Below are positions 41,749-51,025 of a DNA stretch of 64,000 nucleotides, piece by piece. A model generated the notes under the pieces. That model saw nothing but the letters and a program-made list of their open reading frames with translations. It ran no database searches and was not told where the DNA came from. The stretch is taken from the NCBI GenBank assembly GCA_048264125.1, contig JBLXDM010000012.1:91474-155473 (forward strand), given 5' to 3'. Positions within the stretch are counted from its first letter, which is position 1. Each line of letters opens with the position of its first letter. Position numbers and translations under genes: made by a program. Origin of the DNA: M1-B18 sp048264125. GTDB lineage: Bacteria; Bacillota; Clostridia; Peptostreptococcales; Natronincolaceae.

Positions 41749-42456
41749 CTATTGAGCTCCGGTGAAAAAATCCTGCAGCCCCACATAAATAGCCCATGCA
41801 ATTTTTCGTTGATACTTTGAATCATTCAGGCTCTTTGCCTCTTCTGCATTTGATAGAAACCCGCATTCCACCAGAACTGTAGGTATACTTAGCTCATTGA
41901 TGATATACACATTATCCTTTGACAGGGCAACCCTTGTATTACTCTTGTCAAGGGCATTTATAAGCTCCTCCTGAATAAGCACCGCTGCCCTTTTTCCGCT
42001 GGGGTTGTCTAGTGGATAAAAGGTTTGAGCCCCATTATACTGGGACTGCGTAAAGCTGTTAAGGTGAATTGTAATAAAAATATCTGGGTTGGTTTCCCGC
42101 ACTATATTCTTTCTGTTTTTTAAGTCCTCTCGCTTTTTATTGCTGGAGTTTGCCGAATAAAGGCCCATGTCCTTGTCTCTAGTCAATATTACAATTGACC
42201 CGCTCTGCTCTAAGTACTCTCTTAAATATAGGGCTATTTTCAGATTGATATCCTTCTCCAATATCCCCGACCTGCTGACGGCTCCAGGATCAATTCCGCC
42301 ATGACCCGGATCAATTACGATGACCTTTTTGGTGCTGGGGACATTCATCGTCATCATCGCTCTTCTGCTGCCATAAATTAGTGTAGTAATCAGTAATGCC
42401 ATAAGAAGTATTAAAAAAAGCAAAATCCATCTTTTCCTTATATATATAATCTGCAA
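41749..42456 (-). CDS. cwlD: N-acetylmuramoyl-L-alanine amidase CwlD
   Basis: A 235-residue protein with an N-terminal membrane helix (about 9-28) and an Amidase_3 domain: VIVIDPGHGGIDPGA, glutamate in GILEKDINL, FITIHLNSF and PTVLVECGFLSN carry zinc and catalytic residues. CwlD trims peptides from peptidoglycan in the making of muramic lactam of the spore cortex, so the host is probably a spore former. The start is TTG, nine bases after GGAGG. Its place beside rpsI-rplM is usual in Clostridia. Confidence 0.9.
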   Translation of the reverse strand: MQIIYIRKRWILLFLILLMALLITTLIYGSRRAMMTMNVPSTKKVIVIDPGHGGIDPGAVSRSGILEKDINLKIALYLREYLEQSGSIVILTRDKDMGLYSANSSNKKREDLKNRKNIVRETNPDIFITIHLNSFTQSQYNGAQTFYPLDNPSGKRAAVLIQEELINALDKSNTRVALSKDNVYIINELSIPTVLVECGFLSNAEEAKSLNDSKYQRKIAWAIYVGLQDFFTGAQ

Positions 42457-42609
42457 TTTTCGATTCCTCCTAAAACCATCTTATATGCTATTATATTTTT
42501 ATGGAAAATGTATCATTCATAAAGCGCTAGTACTATTTAGCTTCCTATTGTATTTTATTTTTTTACGGTGGGAAAATAGTATTGATGATACCTATGAGGA
42601 GTTGATTAA

Positions 42610-42837
42610 ATGGAAAATAGAAGGGATGTCGATGATATACAGCAGCAGTTAAAGCTTTTGATGGAAAATAATCAAAGGTCTCTTGAGTACCTAGTAGCAC
42701 TACAGCTGCTGGTGGTGGAGGATAACAATGGCAAGTCTAAGGACCCCAGTCTCTCTACTAATTTTAATAATCTATCTACTAAGCTTAACCATCTTTCTGA
42801 GGAGATTGAGCTTTTGATGAATAATATTGCTAAGTAA
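42610..42837 (+). CDS. Small coiled-coil hypothetical protein
   Basis: A 75-residue acidic, helical protein with two amphipathic stretches (DDIQQQLKLLMENNQRSLEY and LSTKLNHLSEEIELLMNNIA) that could form a coiled coil. The ribosome site is GAGGAG. It lies in the divergent gap after cwlD and ends before the rpsI terminator. Function unknown. Confidence 0.65.
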   Translation: MENRRDVDDIQQQLKLLMENNQRSLEYLVALQLLVVEDNNGKSKDPSLSTNFNNLSTKLNHLSEEIELLMNNIAK

Positions 42838-42864
42838 ACGTGATGCTTTCGAGGACTTTAAACG

Positions 42865-42902
42865 CAAAAAACCCCAAAATCCGTAGATCTTGGGGTTTTA
42901 TT
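42865..42902 (-). terminator. Terminator of the rplM-rpsI operon
   Basis: Minus-strand AAAACCCCAAGAT pairs with ATTTTGGGGTTTTTT. Confidence 0.9.
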
Positions 42903-42912
42903 TGTGTAAATA

Positions 42913-43305
42913 TTATCTCTTTGAGAACTGAGGCGCACGTCTCGCAGCCTTTAAGCCGTATTTCTTTCTTTCCTTTGCTCTTGCGTCTCTTGTTAAGAAG
43001 CCTGCTCTTTTTAGAGGTGTTCTTAACTCGTCGCTGGATTTAACCAGAGCTCTGGCAATACCATGTCTTAAAGCACCTGCTTGTCCTGTAAAGCCACCAC
43101 CTGTAACTGTAGCAATTATATCGTATTTACTTAATGTATCAGTTAAAGTTAAAGGAAGCTTAACTTCTCTCTTTAATGTCTCGTAGTTAAAGTAATCTTC
43201 AATGTCTCTTTTATTTATAGTAATATTCCCTTCACCAGGAAGTAATCTTACTCTAGCAATAGACTTCTTTCTTCTACCTGTTCCGTAATAAGCTAATTTC
43301 GCCAT
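42913..43305 (-). CDS. rpsI: 30S ribosomal protein S9
   Basis: 130 residues. The start AKLAYYGTGRRKKSIARVRL and end KKYGLKAARRAPQFSKR are typical; the basic C-terminal tail reaches the P-site tRNA. It follows rplM by 31 bases, the standard pair. Confidence 0.97.
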   Translation of the reverse strand: MAKLAYYGTGRRKKSIARVRLLPGEGNITINKRDIEDYFNYETLKREVKLPLTLTDTLSKYDIIATVTGGGFTGQAGALRHGIARALVKSSDELRTPLKRAGFLTRDARAKERKKYGLKAARRAPQFSKR

Positions 43306-43336
43306 GATTTATATCCTCCCTTCAATATGGAATCGA

Positions 43337-43765
43337 CTAGATTTCTAGTGTTTCCGGTTGTTGTGCTTGATGTTGATGACTTGGTCCAGCATATACCTTA
43401 AGCTTAGTTAACATTTGTCTTCCTAATCTGTTCTTAGGAAGCATACCCTTAACTGAGTTTAAGATTAACTTATCAGGCTTAGTTTCCAACATCTTTCTGA
43501 AGGAAATCTGTCTTAATCCGCCTGGATGTCCTGTATGATAGGTATAGAATGATTGATCTAATTTCTTACCAGTTAATTCAATCTTCTCAGCATTAACGAT
43601 AATTACAAAATCTCCCATATCTAAATGTGGAGTAAACTCAGGCTTGTGCTTACCTCTAAGAATCTTTGCAACTTCAGACGCTAATCTACCTAAGTGCTTG
43701 CCTTCAGCATCAATTACATACCATTTTTTGTCTGCTTCAACTTGTTTTGGAATAAAGGTCTTCAT
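43337..43765 (-). CDS. rplM: 50S ribosomal protein L13
   Basis: 142 residues, normal length. Motifs WYVIDAEGKHLGRLASEVAK and MLPKNRLGRQMLTKLKVYAG identify L13, an early assembly protein of the large subunit. A GGAGGG site precedes the start. It has its own promoter and leader upstream. Confidence 0.97.
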   Translation of the reverse strand: MKTFIPKQVEADKKWYVIDAEGKHLGRLASEVAKILRGKHKPEFTPHLDMGDFVIIVNAEKIELTGKKLDQSFYTYHTGHPGGLRQISFRKMLETKPDKLILNSVKGMLPKNRLGRQMLTKLKVYAGPSHQHQAQQPETLEI

Positions 43766-43880
43766 CGTTTTCCCTCCTTGTTACTTATCATTCTCGAAAT
43801 TTCTTTTGAAATACTTATGTCCGTCTTCATCTATGCGTAAAGATCCGGGGCTAGTGGATCGTTTATACACACTCTAATAT
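43766..43880 (-). promoter_or_regulatory. 5' leader of rplM (candidate L13 leader)
   Basis: An approximately 105-nt untranslated leader with GGATC/GATCC-type pairing (CGATCCACTAGCCCCGGATC) after the promoter. L13 autoregulatory leaders are known in Firmicutes, and position and length fit. I cannot confirm the consensus. Confidence 0.55.
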
Positions 43881-43909
43881 ATTGTAATACAACGTCCCTA
43901 GTGTGTCAA
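43881..43909 (-). promoter_or_regulatory. Sigma-A promoter of rplM-rpsI
   Basis: TTGACA (43904-43909), a 17-bp spacer and TACAAT (43881-43886) on the minus strand, close to consensus. Confidence 0.9.
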
Positions 43910-43939
43910 GGAAAATCAGTGGTATTTCATCTTTTTTTA

Positions 43940-44677
43940 TTATAAATAGAATACCTTCTCCAGATATAATCCCTGAGGCTGAGCTGTAGGCCCTCCCAGG
44001 CTTCGATCCTTCTCTATTAGCATCCTAGACAGCTGTTGAAGCTCCATTGAGCCCCTGCCCAGCTTCAGCAAGGTACCTACAATTATTCTTACCATATTGT
44101 AGAGAAAACCATTGCCTTCAAAGCTTATCCACAGGCTCTTGTCCTTTAAATCAAGCTCTATACTATGTATTGTCCTTATTGTATCCTTAACAATACCGCC
44201 TGTGGACATAAAGCCTGCAAAATCATGGGTACCCAGTAATAATCTACTTGCCTCTCTCATTATGCCCAAATCCAAATCATATAAAACCTGCATGCTGAAA
44301 TTTCTTAATAGCGGGCTTCTGCTTTTGCCTATATGAATAAGATAGGCATAGCGCTTTCCGATTGCGCTGTAGCGGGCGTGAAAGTCCTCAGGCACCTCCT
44401 GTGAGTCAACAATAGATATATCCATCGGCAGTAGACCATTTAAGGCCTTAGAGAAGCGTTCTGGGGGTATAGTGGAGGCTGTGTAAAAATTCGCCACCTG
44501 ACCTCGTGCATGGACCCTAGCATCGGTTCTTCCGGCACCATTAGTTTTGATATTTTCTCCCGTAAGCTCTTTTAGAGCCTTCTCCAATTCCTCCTGAATC
44601 GATGGGGCATTGATCTGAAATTGCCAGCCGGAATAATTTGTACCATCATATTCAATTGTTAGCTTAATATTTTTCAT
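43940..44677 (-). CDS. truA: tRNA pseudouridine(38-40) synthase
   Basis: 245 residues from the ATG at 44677, preceded by AAGGACTGG and opening MKNIKLTIEYDGTNYSGWQF. A frame start 18 bases earlier is possible but less typical. The catalytic Asp is in GAGRTDARVHARGQVA. TruA modifies the anticodon arm at positions 38-40. It lies between ecfT and the rplM promoter. Confidence 0.95.
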   Translation of the reverse strand: MKNIKLTIEYDGTNYSGWQFQINAPSIQEELEKALKELTGENIKTNGAGRTDARVHARGQVANFYTASTIPPERFSKALNGLLPMDISIVDSQEVPEDFHARYSAIGKRYAYLIHIGKSRSPLLRNFSMQVLYDLDLGIMREASRLLLGTHDFAGFMSTGGIVKDTIRTIHSIELDLKDKSLWISFEGNGFLYNMVRIIVGTLLKLGRGSMELQQLSRMLIEKDRSLGGPTAQPQGLYLEKVFYL

Positions 44678-44722
44678 AATATCCAGTCCTTGCATTCATA
44701 TGAAATAAAAGGGGAGTGCTTG

Positions 44723-45523
44723 TTAAAAGCTCACTCTAATATACACCAGCACCACCAGCACCATGGCTGTTATGGTCATGCTGACAAAATCTGCTGCCGC
44801 CATCCTCAGCTGCTTCATACGGGTTCTATTGTCTCCTCCACGGTAGCATCTGGCCTCCATCGCCATTGCTAGATCATCGGCCCTTCTAAAGGCGCTGATG
44901 AATAGGGGTACCAATAGTGGCACCAGGCTTTTGGCTCTATTTATTATATTGCCGCTTTCAAAGTCTGCTCCCCTCGCCATCTGAGCCTTCATTATCTTGT
45001 CGGTCTCCTCCAGCAAAGTTGGAATAAATCTTAGCGCAATTGTCATCATCATAGCCAGCTCATGGGCCGGTACTCCAATTTTTGAAAAGGGCTTTAATAG
45101 ATTTTCTATACCATCCGTCAGTGAAATAGGTGATGTTGTGAGGGTTAATAGGGAAGTACCTATTACCAGCATCATTAATCTTATCGCCATAAATACACCC
45201 TGATTAAGGCCTTCTCTGGTCATGTTCAAGGGCCCCAGGGTATAAATAGACTCTCCAGGGGTCATCAGTAGATTTATAAAAAAGGTCAAAAGAATAATGA
45301 CTCTTAATGGCTTTAAGCCCTTTATCATATATTTAAAGGGAATTTTTGATATCTGTATAGCAGCTGCTACGAACAATATTATAAAGCCGTAGGCTATGAA
45401 CTGCTTTATTATGAAAAGACCTACGATATATGCCATTGTTATTAAAATCTTGGTTCTTGGGTCTAGCTTATGAATAGGTGAACCGGTAGGATAATATTGG
45501 CCTATTGTAATATCTTTAAGCAT
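44723..45523 (-). CDS. ecfT: Energy-coupling factor transmembrane protein EcfT
   Basis: A 266-residue polytopic protein opening DITIGQYYPTGSPIHKLDPR, with the EcfT coupling motifs AMMMTIALRFIPTL, AQMARGADF and MAMEARCYRGG that contact the two ATPases. It transmits ATP energy to substrate-binding S components for vitamins or metals. It overlaps the ecfA2 stop by 8 bases. Confidence 0.95.
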   Translation of the reverse strand: MLKDITIGQYYPTGSPIHKLDPRTKILITMAYIVGLFIIKQFIAYGFIILFVAAAIQISKIPFKYMIKGLKPLRVIILLTFFINLLMTPGESIYTLGPLNMTREGLNQGVFMAIRLMMLVIGTSLLTLTTSPISLTDGIENLLKPFSKIGVPAHELAMMMTIALRFIPTLLEETDKIMKAQMARGADFESGNIINRAKSLVPLLVPLFISAFRRADDLAMAMEARCYRGGDNRTRMKQLRMAAADFVSMTITAMVLVVLVYIRVSF

Positions 45524-46379
45524 TTTTCTTACTCCTTATCCACTTCATTATTTCATCCCTTGCCTCTTCTATGGTTAGTATATCCTCACGAAGATGTATA
45601 TCATAATCCTTTAGCTTTTTCATCAAATAGGTTATCTGAGGGATACCTAATCCGATGGATTCCAGCTTTTCCACCTCTTTGAATACCTCTCTGGCAGTCC
45701 CGGTTAAGGCTATCTTTCCCCTATGCATAACGATGATTCTATCCACAAGTCGAGCTATATCCTCCATGCTGTGGGACACCAGTATTACTGTATTTTTAGC
45801 CTGCTGGTGCAGGGTTTTTATCTGCTCAAGTATTTCGTCCCGGCCCTTTGGGTCTAGGCCAGCGGTGGGCTCGTCCAATATTAGTATCTCCGGACGCATA
45901 GCCAGTACTCCTGCGATGGCAACCCTTCTTCTTTGACCACCACTTAGTTCGAAGGGCGAGCGGTCCTTTAGCTCATCAAAGGGAAGCTTAACCAGCTCCA
46001 TTGCTTCTCTGACCCTTTCCTCAACCTCCGCCTCCGACAGGCCTTGATTTGTTGGGCCAAAGGCTATATCCTTGTATATGGTCTCCTCAAAAAGCTGGTG
46101 CTCAGGATATTGGAATACCAGACCTACCTTTTTCCTTACCTCCGCCAGCTTCACCGACTTATCTGTTATATCTACGCCGTTGATAATAATTCTGCCAGAA
46201 GTAGGCTTTAGCAAACCATTTAGCTGCTGCGTCAGTGTGGACTTCCCTGAGCCGGTATGTCCAATAAGCCCTATAAATTCTCCATCGTTGATTTCAAGGC
46301 TTACATCATCGAGGGCCCTTGATTCAAAGGGGCTTCTCGGATTATATATATAGGATAGATTTTCTATTTTAATTGGCAT
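45516..46379 (-). CDS. ecfA2: Energy-coupling factor ATPase EcfA2
   Basis: A 287-residue ABC ATPase: Walker A GHTGSGKSTLTQ, signature ELSGGQRRRVAIAG, Walker B ILILDEPTAGLD, and the C-terminal domain (YDIHLREDILTIEEARDEIM) that marks EcfA proteins. It pairs with EcfA1 under EcfT. It overlaps the ecfA1 gene by 16 bases. Confidence 0.95.
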   Translation of the reverse strand: MPIKIENLSYIYNPRSPFESRALDDVSLEINDGEFIGLIGHTGSGKSTLTQQLNGLLKPTSGRIIINGVDITDKSVKLAEVRKKVGLVFQYPEHQLFEETIYKDIAFGPTNQGLSEAEVEERVREAMELVKLPFDELKDRSPFELSGGQRRRVAIAGVLAMRPEILILDEPTAGLDPKGRDEILEQIKTLHQQAKNTVILVSHSMEDIARLVDRIIVMHRGKIALTGTAREVFKEVEKLESIGLGIPQITYLMKKLKDYDIHLREDILTIEEARDEIMKWIRSKKNA

Positions 46380-47191
46380 AGCTTCATCACCATCTCATCT
46401 ACAGTTAGTATATCCTCAGGCATATCTATTCCTTCTTCAATTAGCTGATGGGCTAATTCCGTCACCTGTGGCACATCAAGCCCCAGAGCCTTGAGCTCCT
46501 CCACTCTGGAAAAGACCTCTCTAGGGGTCCCCTGGGAAACAATATTACCATCCTCCATAACGATGACTCTATCGGCATCAACTGCCTCCTCCATAAAGTG
46601 TGTTATGTGGATTATAGTAATTCCTTCTTCTTTATTAAGCTTTTTAATTGTATTTATAACCTCTTTACGGCCAGAGGGGTCCAGCATTGCTGTAGGCTCA
46701 TCAAAAATTATGCACTTAGGCCTCATGGCTATTACGCCTGCAATAGCGATTCTTTGCTTTTGTCCTCCTGACAATAGATGTGGTCCTTTATTTCTATATT
46801 CCTCCATGTCCACTATCTTAAGGGACTCATTCACCCTCTTTATGATTTCCTCTGAAGGCACCCCCATGTTCTCAGGGCCAAAGGCTACGTCCTCCTCAAC
46901 AATTGTTGCTACTATCTGATTGTCGGGGTTCTGAAATACCATGCCGGCCGCCTGACGAATGTCCCAAACTAAGTCCTCATCCCTTGTATTCATGCCCTTA
47001 ACCTTTACATCGCCGCTTGTAGGTATCAATAGGGCATTCATATGCTTAGCCAGAGTAGACTTTCCTGAACCGTTATGGCCTATAACCACCACAAATTCTC
47101 CTTCATTAATCTCCAGCGATACATCATTGAGGGCGGTTACCTGCTTATCATTGCTTTTGTATTCATATACCACCTTTTCTATCTCAATCAT
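46364..47191 (-). CDS. ecfA1: Energy-coupling factor ATPase EcfA1
   Basis: A 275-residue ABC ATPase: Walker A GHNGSGKSTLAKHMN, Q-loop MVFQNPDNQIVAT, signature LLSGGQKQRIAIAG, Walker B CIIFDEPTAMLDP. It is the first gene of the ecf set. Here it is parted from rplQ by 456 bp holding a MITE-like repeat and the rplQ terminator. Confidence 0.95.
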   Translation of the reverse strand: MIEIEKVVYEYKSNDKQVTALNDVSLEINEGEFVVVIGHNGSGKSTLAKHMNALLIPTSGDVKVKGMNTRDEDLVWDIRQAAGMVFQNPDNQIVATIVEEDVAFGPENMGVPSEEIIKRVNESLKIVDMEEYRNKGPHLLSGGQKQRIAIAGVIAMRPKCIIFDEPTAMLDPSGRKEVINTIKKLNKEEGITIIHITHFMEEAVDADRVIVMEDGNIVSQGTPREVFSRVEELKALGLDVPQVTELAHQLIEEGIDMPEDILTVDEMVMKLCQLK

Positions 47192-47282
47192 TAGCTTTCT
47201 TTATCCCCTTCTATTTTAAAATAAAGCATTATAAATAATATGATGAAATTGCACATTATCATGAAAAAGTATATATATTCTA

Positions 47283-47395
47283 GTTTATACAAAGTTAAAA
47301 GGTTATCGCGCATTGCCTAGGACGAATAACATTTAAAAAATTTAATAAATTAGCCCGTGGGGCACTAAGCAGGAAACTTTTGACTTTGTATAAAC
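47283..47395. mobile_element. MITE-like inverted-repeat element
   Basis: 113 bp with terminal inverted repeats GTTTATACAAAGTTAAAAG and GTTTATACAAAGTCAAAAG, a possible 3-bp target duplication (CTA on both flanks) and no gene inside. It looks like a non-autonomous transposon derivative. The rest of the 456-bp gap (47396-47573) is AT-rich with no signal that I can see. Confidence 0.75.
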
Positions 47396-47573
47396 CTACC
47401 ACTAAACTTTATTATGCTATTTCCTAAATATATTTATATATTGCTTTTTTCTGAGGTTTTTAACCAAATTCACATTAATTATTATAACTTATTTCAAAAT
47501 AAAAGACTAGTGCCTTGTATCATTTTAAAAATAGGCTTAAGTTATGGTGAAACAGGGTACTAGAATAAATAGA

Positions 47574-47609
47574 TAAAAAAAACAGGGACTAAGCTCAATA
47601 CTTAATCCC
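47574..47609 (-). terminator. Terminator of the alpha operon
   Basis: Minus-strand GGGATTAAG, loop TATTGAG, CTTAGTCCC, then TGTTTTTTTT, about 40 bp after the rplQ stop. Confidence 0.9.
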
Positions 47610-47647
47610 TCCCATCTTTTTAGAATTATTTAATTTAATACCTATAA

Positions 47648-47989
47648 TTAAACTAATTCAAGTATTACCATTTCAGCTGCATCGCCTTTTCTTGGTCCAA
47701 GCTTCATGATTCTGGTGTAACCACCATTTTTTTCTTGGTACTTCGGTGCGATTTCATCAAATAAATTTTTAACTGTTGTCTCATCTGTCATAAAAGCTAA
47801 TGCTTGTCTTCTTGCATGTAGGTCCCCTCTTTTACCAAGGGTAATCATCTTTTCTGCTAGCCTTCTGGTTTCTTTAGCTTTCGCTTCAGTTGTTTCAATT
47901 CTACCACTTTTAATCAGGCTAGTTACCAGATTTCTAAGCATTAAATTTCTATGAGCAGACTCACGACCTAATTTTCTATACTCAGCCAT
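47648..47989 (-). CDS. rplQ: 50S ribosomal protein L17
   Basis: 113 residues. AEYRKLGRESAHRNLMLRNL and GGYTRIMKLGPRKGDAAEM are standard L17 sequences. It is the last gene of the alpha operon, 26 bases after rpoA, and is followed by a terminator. Confidence 0.97.
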   Translation of the reverse strand: MAEYRKLGRESAHRNLMLRNLVTSLIKSGRIETTEAKAKETRRLAEKMITLGKRGDLHARRQALAFMTDETTVKNLFDEIAPKYQEKNGGYTRIMKLGPRKGDAAEMVILELV

Positions 47990-48015
47990 GCTAATCCCTC
48001 CTCACCGCTTACTTT

Positions 48016-48963
48016 TTAATCATCACTTGGTCTTAAACCTAAACCCAGCTCTGCTAATTTTTTTTGAACTTCTTCAAGAGACTTTTTCCCTAAGTTTCTT
48101 ACCTTCATCATATCTTCTTCTGATTTTAATGTCAGCTCTTCTACTGTATTGATTCCGGCACGCTTTAAACAATTGTAAGATCTTACGGATAGGTCAAGCT
48201 CTTCTATAGTCATTTCAAGAACTTTTTCCTTCTTATCTTCTTCCTTTTGAACCATGATTTCAACGTCGTTGACATGTTCAGTTAATGTTATGAACAGGTT
48301 TAAATGCTCATTCATTATTTTGGCTGCCAGTGATATTGCTTCATCTGGTTTAATACTACCATCAGTAAAGATGTCAACTACTAGCCTATCATAATCAGTT
48401 ACCTGGCCAACTCTAGTATTTTCAACAGAGTAGCTAACTTTCTTAACAGGTGTGAATATGGAATCCACTGGAATTACACCTATTGGCATACCGGCAGTTT
48501 TATTATTTTCAGCAGTTACATAGCCTCTTCCATTTGCAAGATTTATCTCCATATGGAATTTTGCATCAGCATCCAATGTTGCTATATGCATTTCCGGATT
48601 AAGTATCTCAACATCAGCATCAGCAATTATATCACCAGCTGTAATAACTCCTTCACCTTCTGCTTCAATACGAACGGTTTTGGGTTCATTACCATGAAGC
48701 TTAATTGATAAGTCCTTCAGGTTTAAAACTATTTCCGTTACGTCCTCCTTTACACCAGGAACAGTTGAGAACTCATGCAAAACTCCATCAATTTTAATAG
48801 AAGTAACTGCAGTTCCTGGTAAAGAAGATAGCATAATTCTTCTCAGTGAATTACCTAATGTAGTACCATAGCCTCTTTCAAGAGGCTCCACTACAAATTT
48901 TCCATAGGTGTTATCATCATTAAATTCAACAATTTCCACTTTAGGCTTTTCCATCTCTATCAT
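48016..48963 (-). CDS. rpoA: RNA polymerase alpha subunit
   Basis: 315 residues from the ATG at 48963, which has GGGGAGGG upstream and gives the usual length. A frame start at 49008 would add 15 unlikely residues. The N-terminal domain (RGYGTTLGNSLRRIMLSSLP) assembles beta and beta-prime, and the C-terminal domain (SVRSYNCLKRAGINTVEEL) binds UP elements and activators. Confidence 0.97.
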   Translation of the reverse strand: MIEMEKPKVEIVEFNDDNTYGKFVVEPLERGYGTTLGNSLRRIMLSSLPGTAVTSIKIDGVLHEFSTVPGVKEDVTEIVLNLKDLSIKLHGNEPKTVRIEAEGEGVITAGDIIADADVEILNPEMHIATLDADAKFHMEINLANGRGYVTAENNKTAGMPIGVIPVDSIFTPVKKVSYSVENTRVGQVTDYDRLVVDIFTDGSIKPDEAISLAAKIMNEHLNLFITLTEHVNDVEIMVQKEEDKKEKVLEMTIEELDLSVRSYNCLKRAGINTVEELTLKSEEDMMKVRNLGKKSLEEVQKKLAELGLGLRPSDD

Positions 48964-49025
48964 TTTAAAACCCTCCCCTAAATCTATTCTATATAATATC
49001 GAGGGCAACTGATTCTAATATATTA

Positions 49026-49649
49026 TTATCTAGAATATAGCTCTACTATTAGGTTCTCTGCAATCGGTAAATCTATATCTTCTCTTGATGGCAGTGCAAC
49101 TACCTTAGCTTCAAGCTTTTCAGCGTTAACAGATAACCAGTTTGGTACTGTCCCATTGAAGTTTTCAGCTAATGCCTTAAACTTATCTGACTTAGCAGAT
49201 TTTTCTTTAACAACGATATCGTCGCCAATCTTAACTAAGAAGGAAGGTACATCCACTTTCTTTCCGTTAATGGTAAAGTGTCCGTGAACTACCAATTGAC
49301 GAGCTTCTGGTCTGGAGGCTGCAAAGCCTAATCGATAGATAACATTATCTAAACGAGTTTCCAGGATTCTTAACAGATTATCACCTGTTCTACCAGCTTG
49401 CTTATCAGCTAATTCAAAGTAGTTTCTGAACTGAGTCTCTAAAACCCCGTAGAATCTCTTTGCCTTTTGCTTTTCTCTTAATTGAATACCGTAGTTGGAA
49501 AGCTTCTTACGGCTTGCACCATGTTGTCCCGGTGGAACATTTCTCTTTGTTATTGCACATTTATCTGTATAGCAGCGATCGCCCTTAAGATATAATTTTA
49601 AACCTTCTCTTCGGCACAATCTACATACTGCGTCTCTATATCTTGCCAT
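49026..49649 (-). CDS. rpsD: 30S ribosomal protein S4 (zinc form)
   Basis: 207 residues. The N-terminus has four cysteines (CRLCRREG and CYTDKC), so this is the zinc-containing S4. The S4 RNA-binding domain (RLDNVIYRLGFAASRPEARQ) follows. A primary 16S binder and usual autoregulator of the alpha operon. Confidence 0.97.
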   Translation of the reverse strand: MARYRDAVCRLCRREGLKLYLKGDRCYTDKCAITKRNVPPGQHGASRKKLSNYGIQLREKQKAKRFYGVLETQFRNYFELADKQAGRTGDNLLRILETRLDNVIYRLGFAASRPEARQLVVHGHFTINGKKVDVPSFLVKIGDDIVVKEKSAKSDKFKALAENFNGTVPNWLSVNAEKLEAKVVALPSREDIDLPIAENLIVELYSR

Positions 49650-49670
49650 TATTTTACACCTCCCACTTAA

Positions 49671-50072
49671 TTAAACTCTTCTGCGTTTTGGTGGTCTACA
49701 ACCGTTATGAGGTATTGGAGTAACATCCTTAATTGAGTTAACTTCTAAACCTGCTGCTTGTAATGATCTAATCGCAGCTTCTCTTCCGGCTCCAGGTCCC
49801 TTAACAAACACTTCTACTGTCTTTAATCCATGCTCCATTGCAACCTTTGCAGCATTTTCTGCCGCCATTTGTGCAGCGAAAGGAGTGGATTTTCTTGAAC
49901 CCTTAAAACCTAACTGACCTGCACTAGCCCAGGAAAGCGTATTGCCCTTTAAATCAGTCAATGTAATAATTGAATTATTGAAGGTTGACTGAATATGTGC
50001 TTGCCCACGTTCTATATTTTTACGTTCTTTTCTTCTACGAACGGTCTTCTTTTTAGCTACTTTTGCCGCCAT
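49671..50072 (-). CDS. rpsK: 30S ribosomal protein S11
   Basis: 133 residues with the S11 core IQSTFNNSIITLTDLKGN and the end PIPHNGCRPPKRRRV. Part of the platform of the 30S subunit, between rpsM and rpsD. Confidence 0.97.
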   Translation of the reverse strand: MAAKVAKKKTVRRRKERKNIERGQAHIQSTFNNSIITLTDLKGNTLSWASAGQLGFKGSRKSTPFAAQMAAENAAKVAMEHGLKTVEVFVKGPGAGREAAIRSLQAAGLEVNSIKDVTPIPHNGCRPPKRRRV

Positions 50073-50093
50073 GCTAGAATCCCTCCTTCTTTA

Positions 50094-50465
50094 TTATTTT
50101 TTCTTCTTACGACCTACAGTTTTCTTAGGTCCTTTTCTTGTACGGGCATTTGTTTTAGTCTTTTGACCTCTTACAGGTAAGCCCTTGATATGTCTGATAC
50201 CTCTGTAGCATCTGATTTCTTTAAGACGCTTGATATTTAAAGCGATTTCTCTTCTTAAGTCACCTTCAACCTGATATCCAGCATCAATAGTTTTTCTTAA
50301 AGCATTAACCTCTTCTTCTGTTAAATCCTTGATTCTTGTGTTTGGGTTAATACCTGCAGCAGCCAATATATTATTTGAAGTTCTTCTACCGATACCGTAT
50401 ATATAAGTTAAGCCTATTTCTACTCTTTTGTCTCTTGGTAAGTCAACACCAGCTATTCTGGCCAT
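50094..50465 (-). CDS. rpsM: 30S ribosomal protein S13
   Basis: 123 residues. MARIAGVDLPRDKRVEIGLT and RHIKGLPVRGQKTKTNARTR are diagnostic. It lies 190 bp after rpmJ. That gap has a TATAAT box (50611-50616, minus strand) without a good -35 and a small hairpin, so an internal promoter is possible but unproven. Confidence 0.97.
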   Translation of the reverse strand: MARIAGVDLPRDKRVEIGLTYIYGIGRRTSNNILAAAGINPNTRIKDLTEEEVNALRKTIDAGYQVEGDLRREIALNIKRLKEIRCYRGIRHIKGLPVRGQKTKTNARTRKGPKKTVGRKKKK

Positions 50466-50655
50466 AAATGATTACACCTCCTAATTCTAATACATACATC
50501 CTTCAATCATACAACAGAATTTAAGTCTGAGGAAATGTGATATATATGAATCAGTCTACACTGTCAGATTACCTGACCAGCCGCGTGTAAACTAATTACC
50601 ACAATTTAAAATTATATCATTAAACAAGACAAAATACTAGTATGAAATTACTAGT

Positions 50656-50769
50656 CTAGCCTTGCTTTTGCTTATGCTTAGGATTTTCGCAAATAATCAT
50701 TACTCTACCCTTACGCTTAATTATTTTACATTTCTCACATATTTGCTTTACAGATGGTCTAATTTTCAC
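50656..50769 (-). CDS. rpmJ: 50S ribosomal protein L36
   Basis: 37 residues read directly: MKIRPSVKQICEKCKIIKRK, then GRVMIICENPKHKQKQG. The zinc ligands C-x2-C-x12-C-x4-H are intact, so this is the zinc form. The start is GTG, after GGAGGG. It lies between infA and rpsM. Confidence 0.95.
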   Translation of the reverse strand: MKIRPSVKQICEKCKIIKRKGRVMIICENPKHKQKQG

Positions 50770-50785
50770 TGCAATCCCTCCTTGA

Positions 50786-51004
50786 CTACTTCTTTCTCCA
50801 CGTAATTCTACCACGAGTTAAATCATATGGAGATAACTCCACAGTTACTGTATCTCCCGGTAATATACGAATAAAATTCATTCTAAGCTTGCCTGATATG
50901 TGTGCCAAGATTTCATGCCCATTTTCGAGCTGTACAATAAACATCGCATTTGGTAGGGATTCTTTTATTGTACCCTCTACTTCAATCACATCCTGCTTTG
51001 ACAT
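50786..51004 (-). CDS. infA: Translation initiation factor IF-1
   Basis: 72 residues, an S1-type OB fold: IEVEGTIKESLPNAMFIVQL and KLRMNFIRILPGDTVTVELS. IF-1 blocks the A site during initiation. 16 bases separate it from rpmJ. Confidence 0.97.
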   Translation of the reverse strand: MSKQDVIEVEGTIKESLPNAMFIVQLENGHEILAHISGKLRMNFIRILPGDTVTVELSPYDLTRGRITWRKK

Positions 51005-51025
51005 TTGGCAACCAAACCTCCCATC

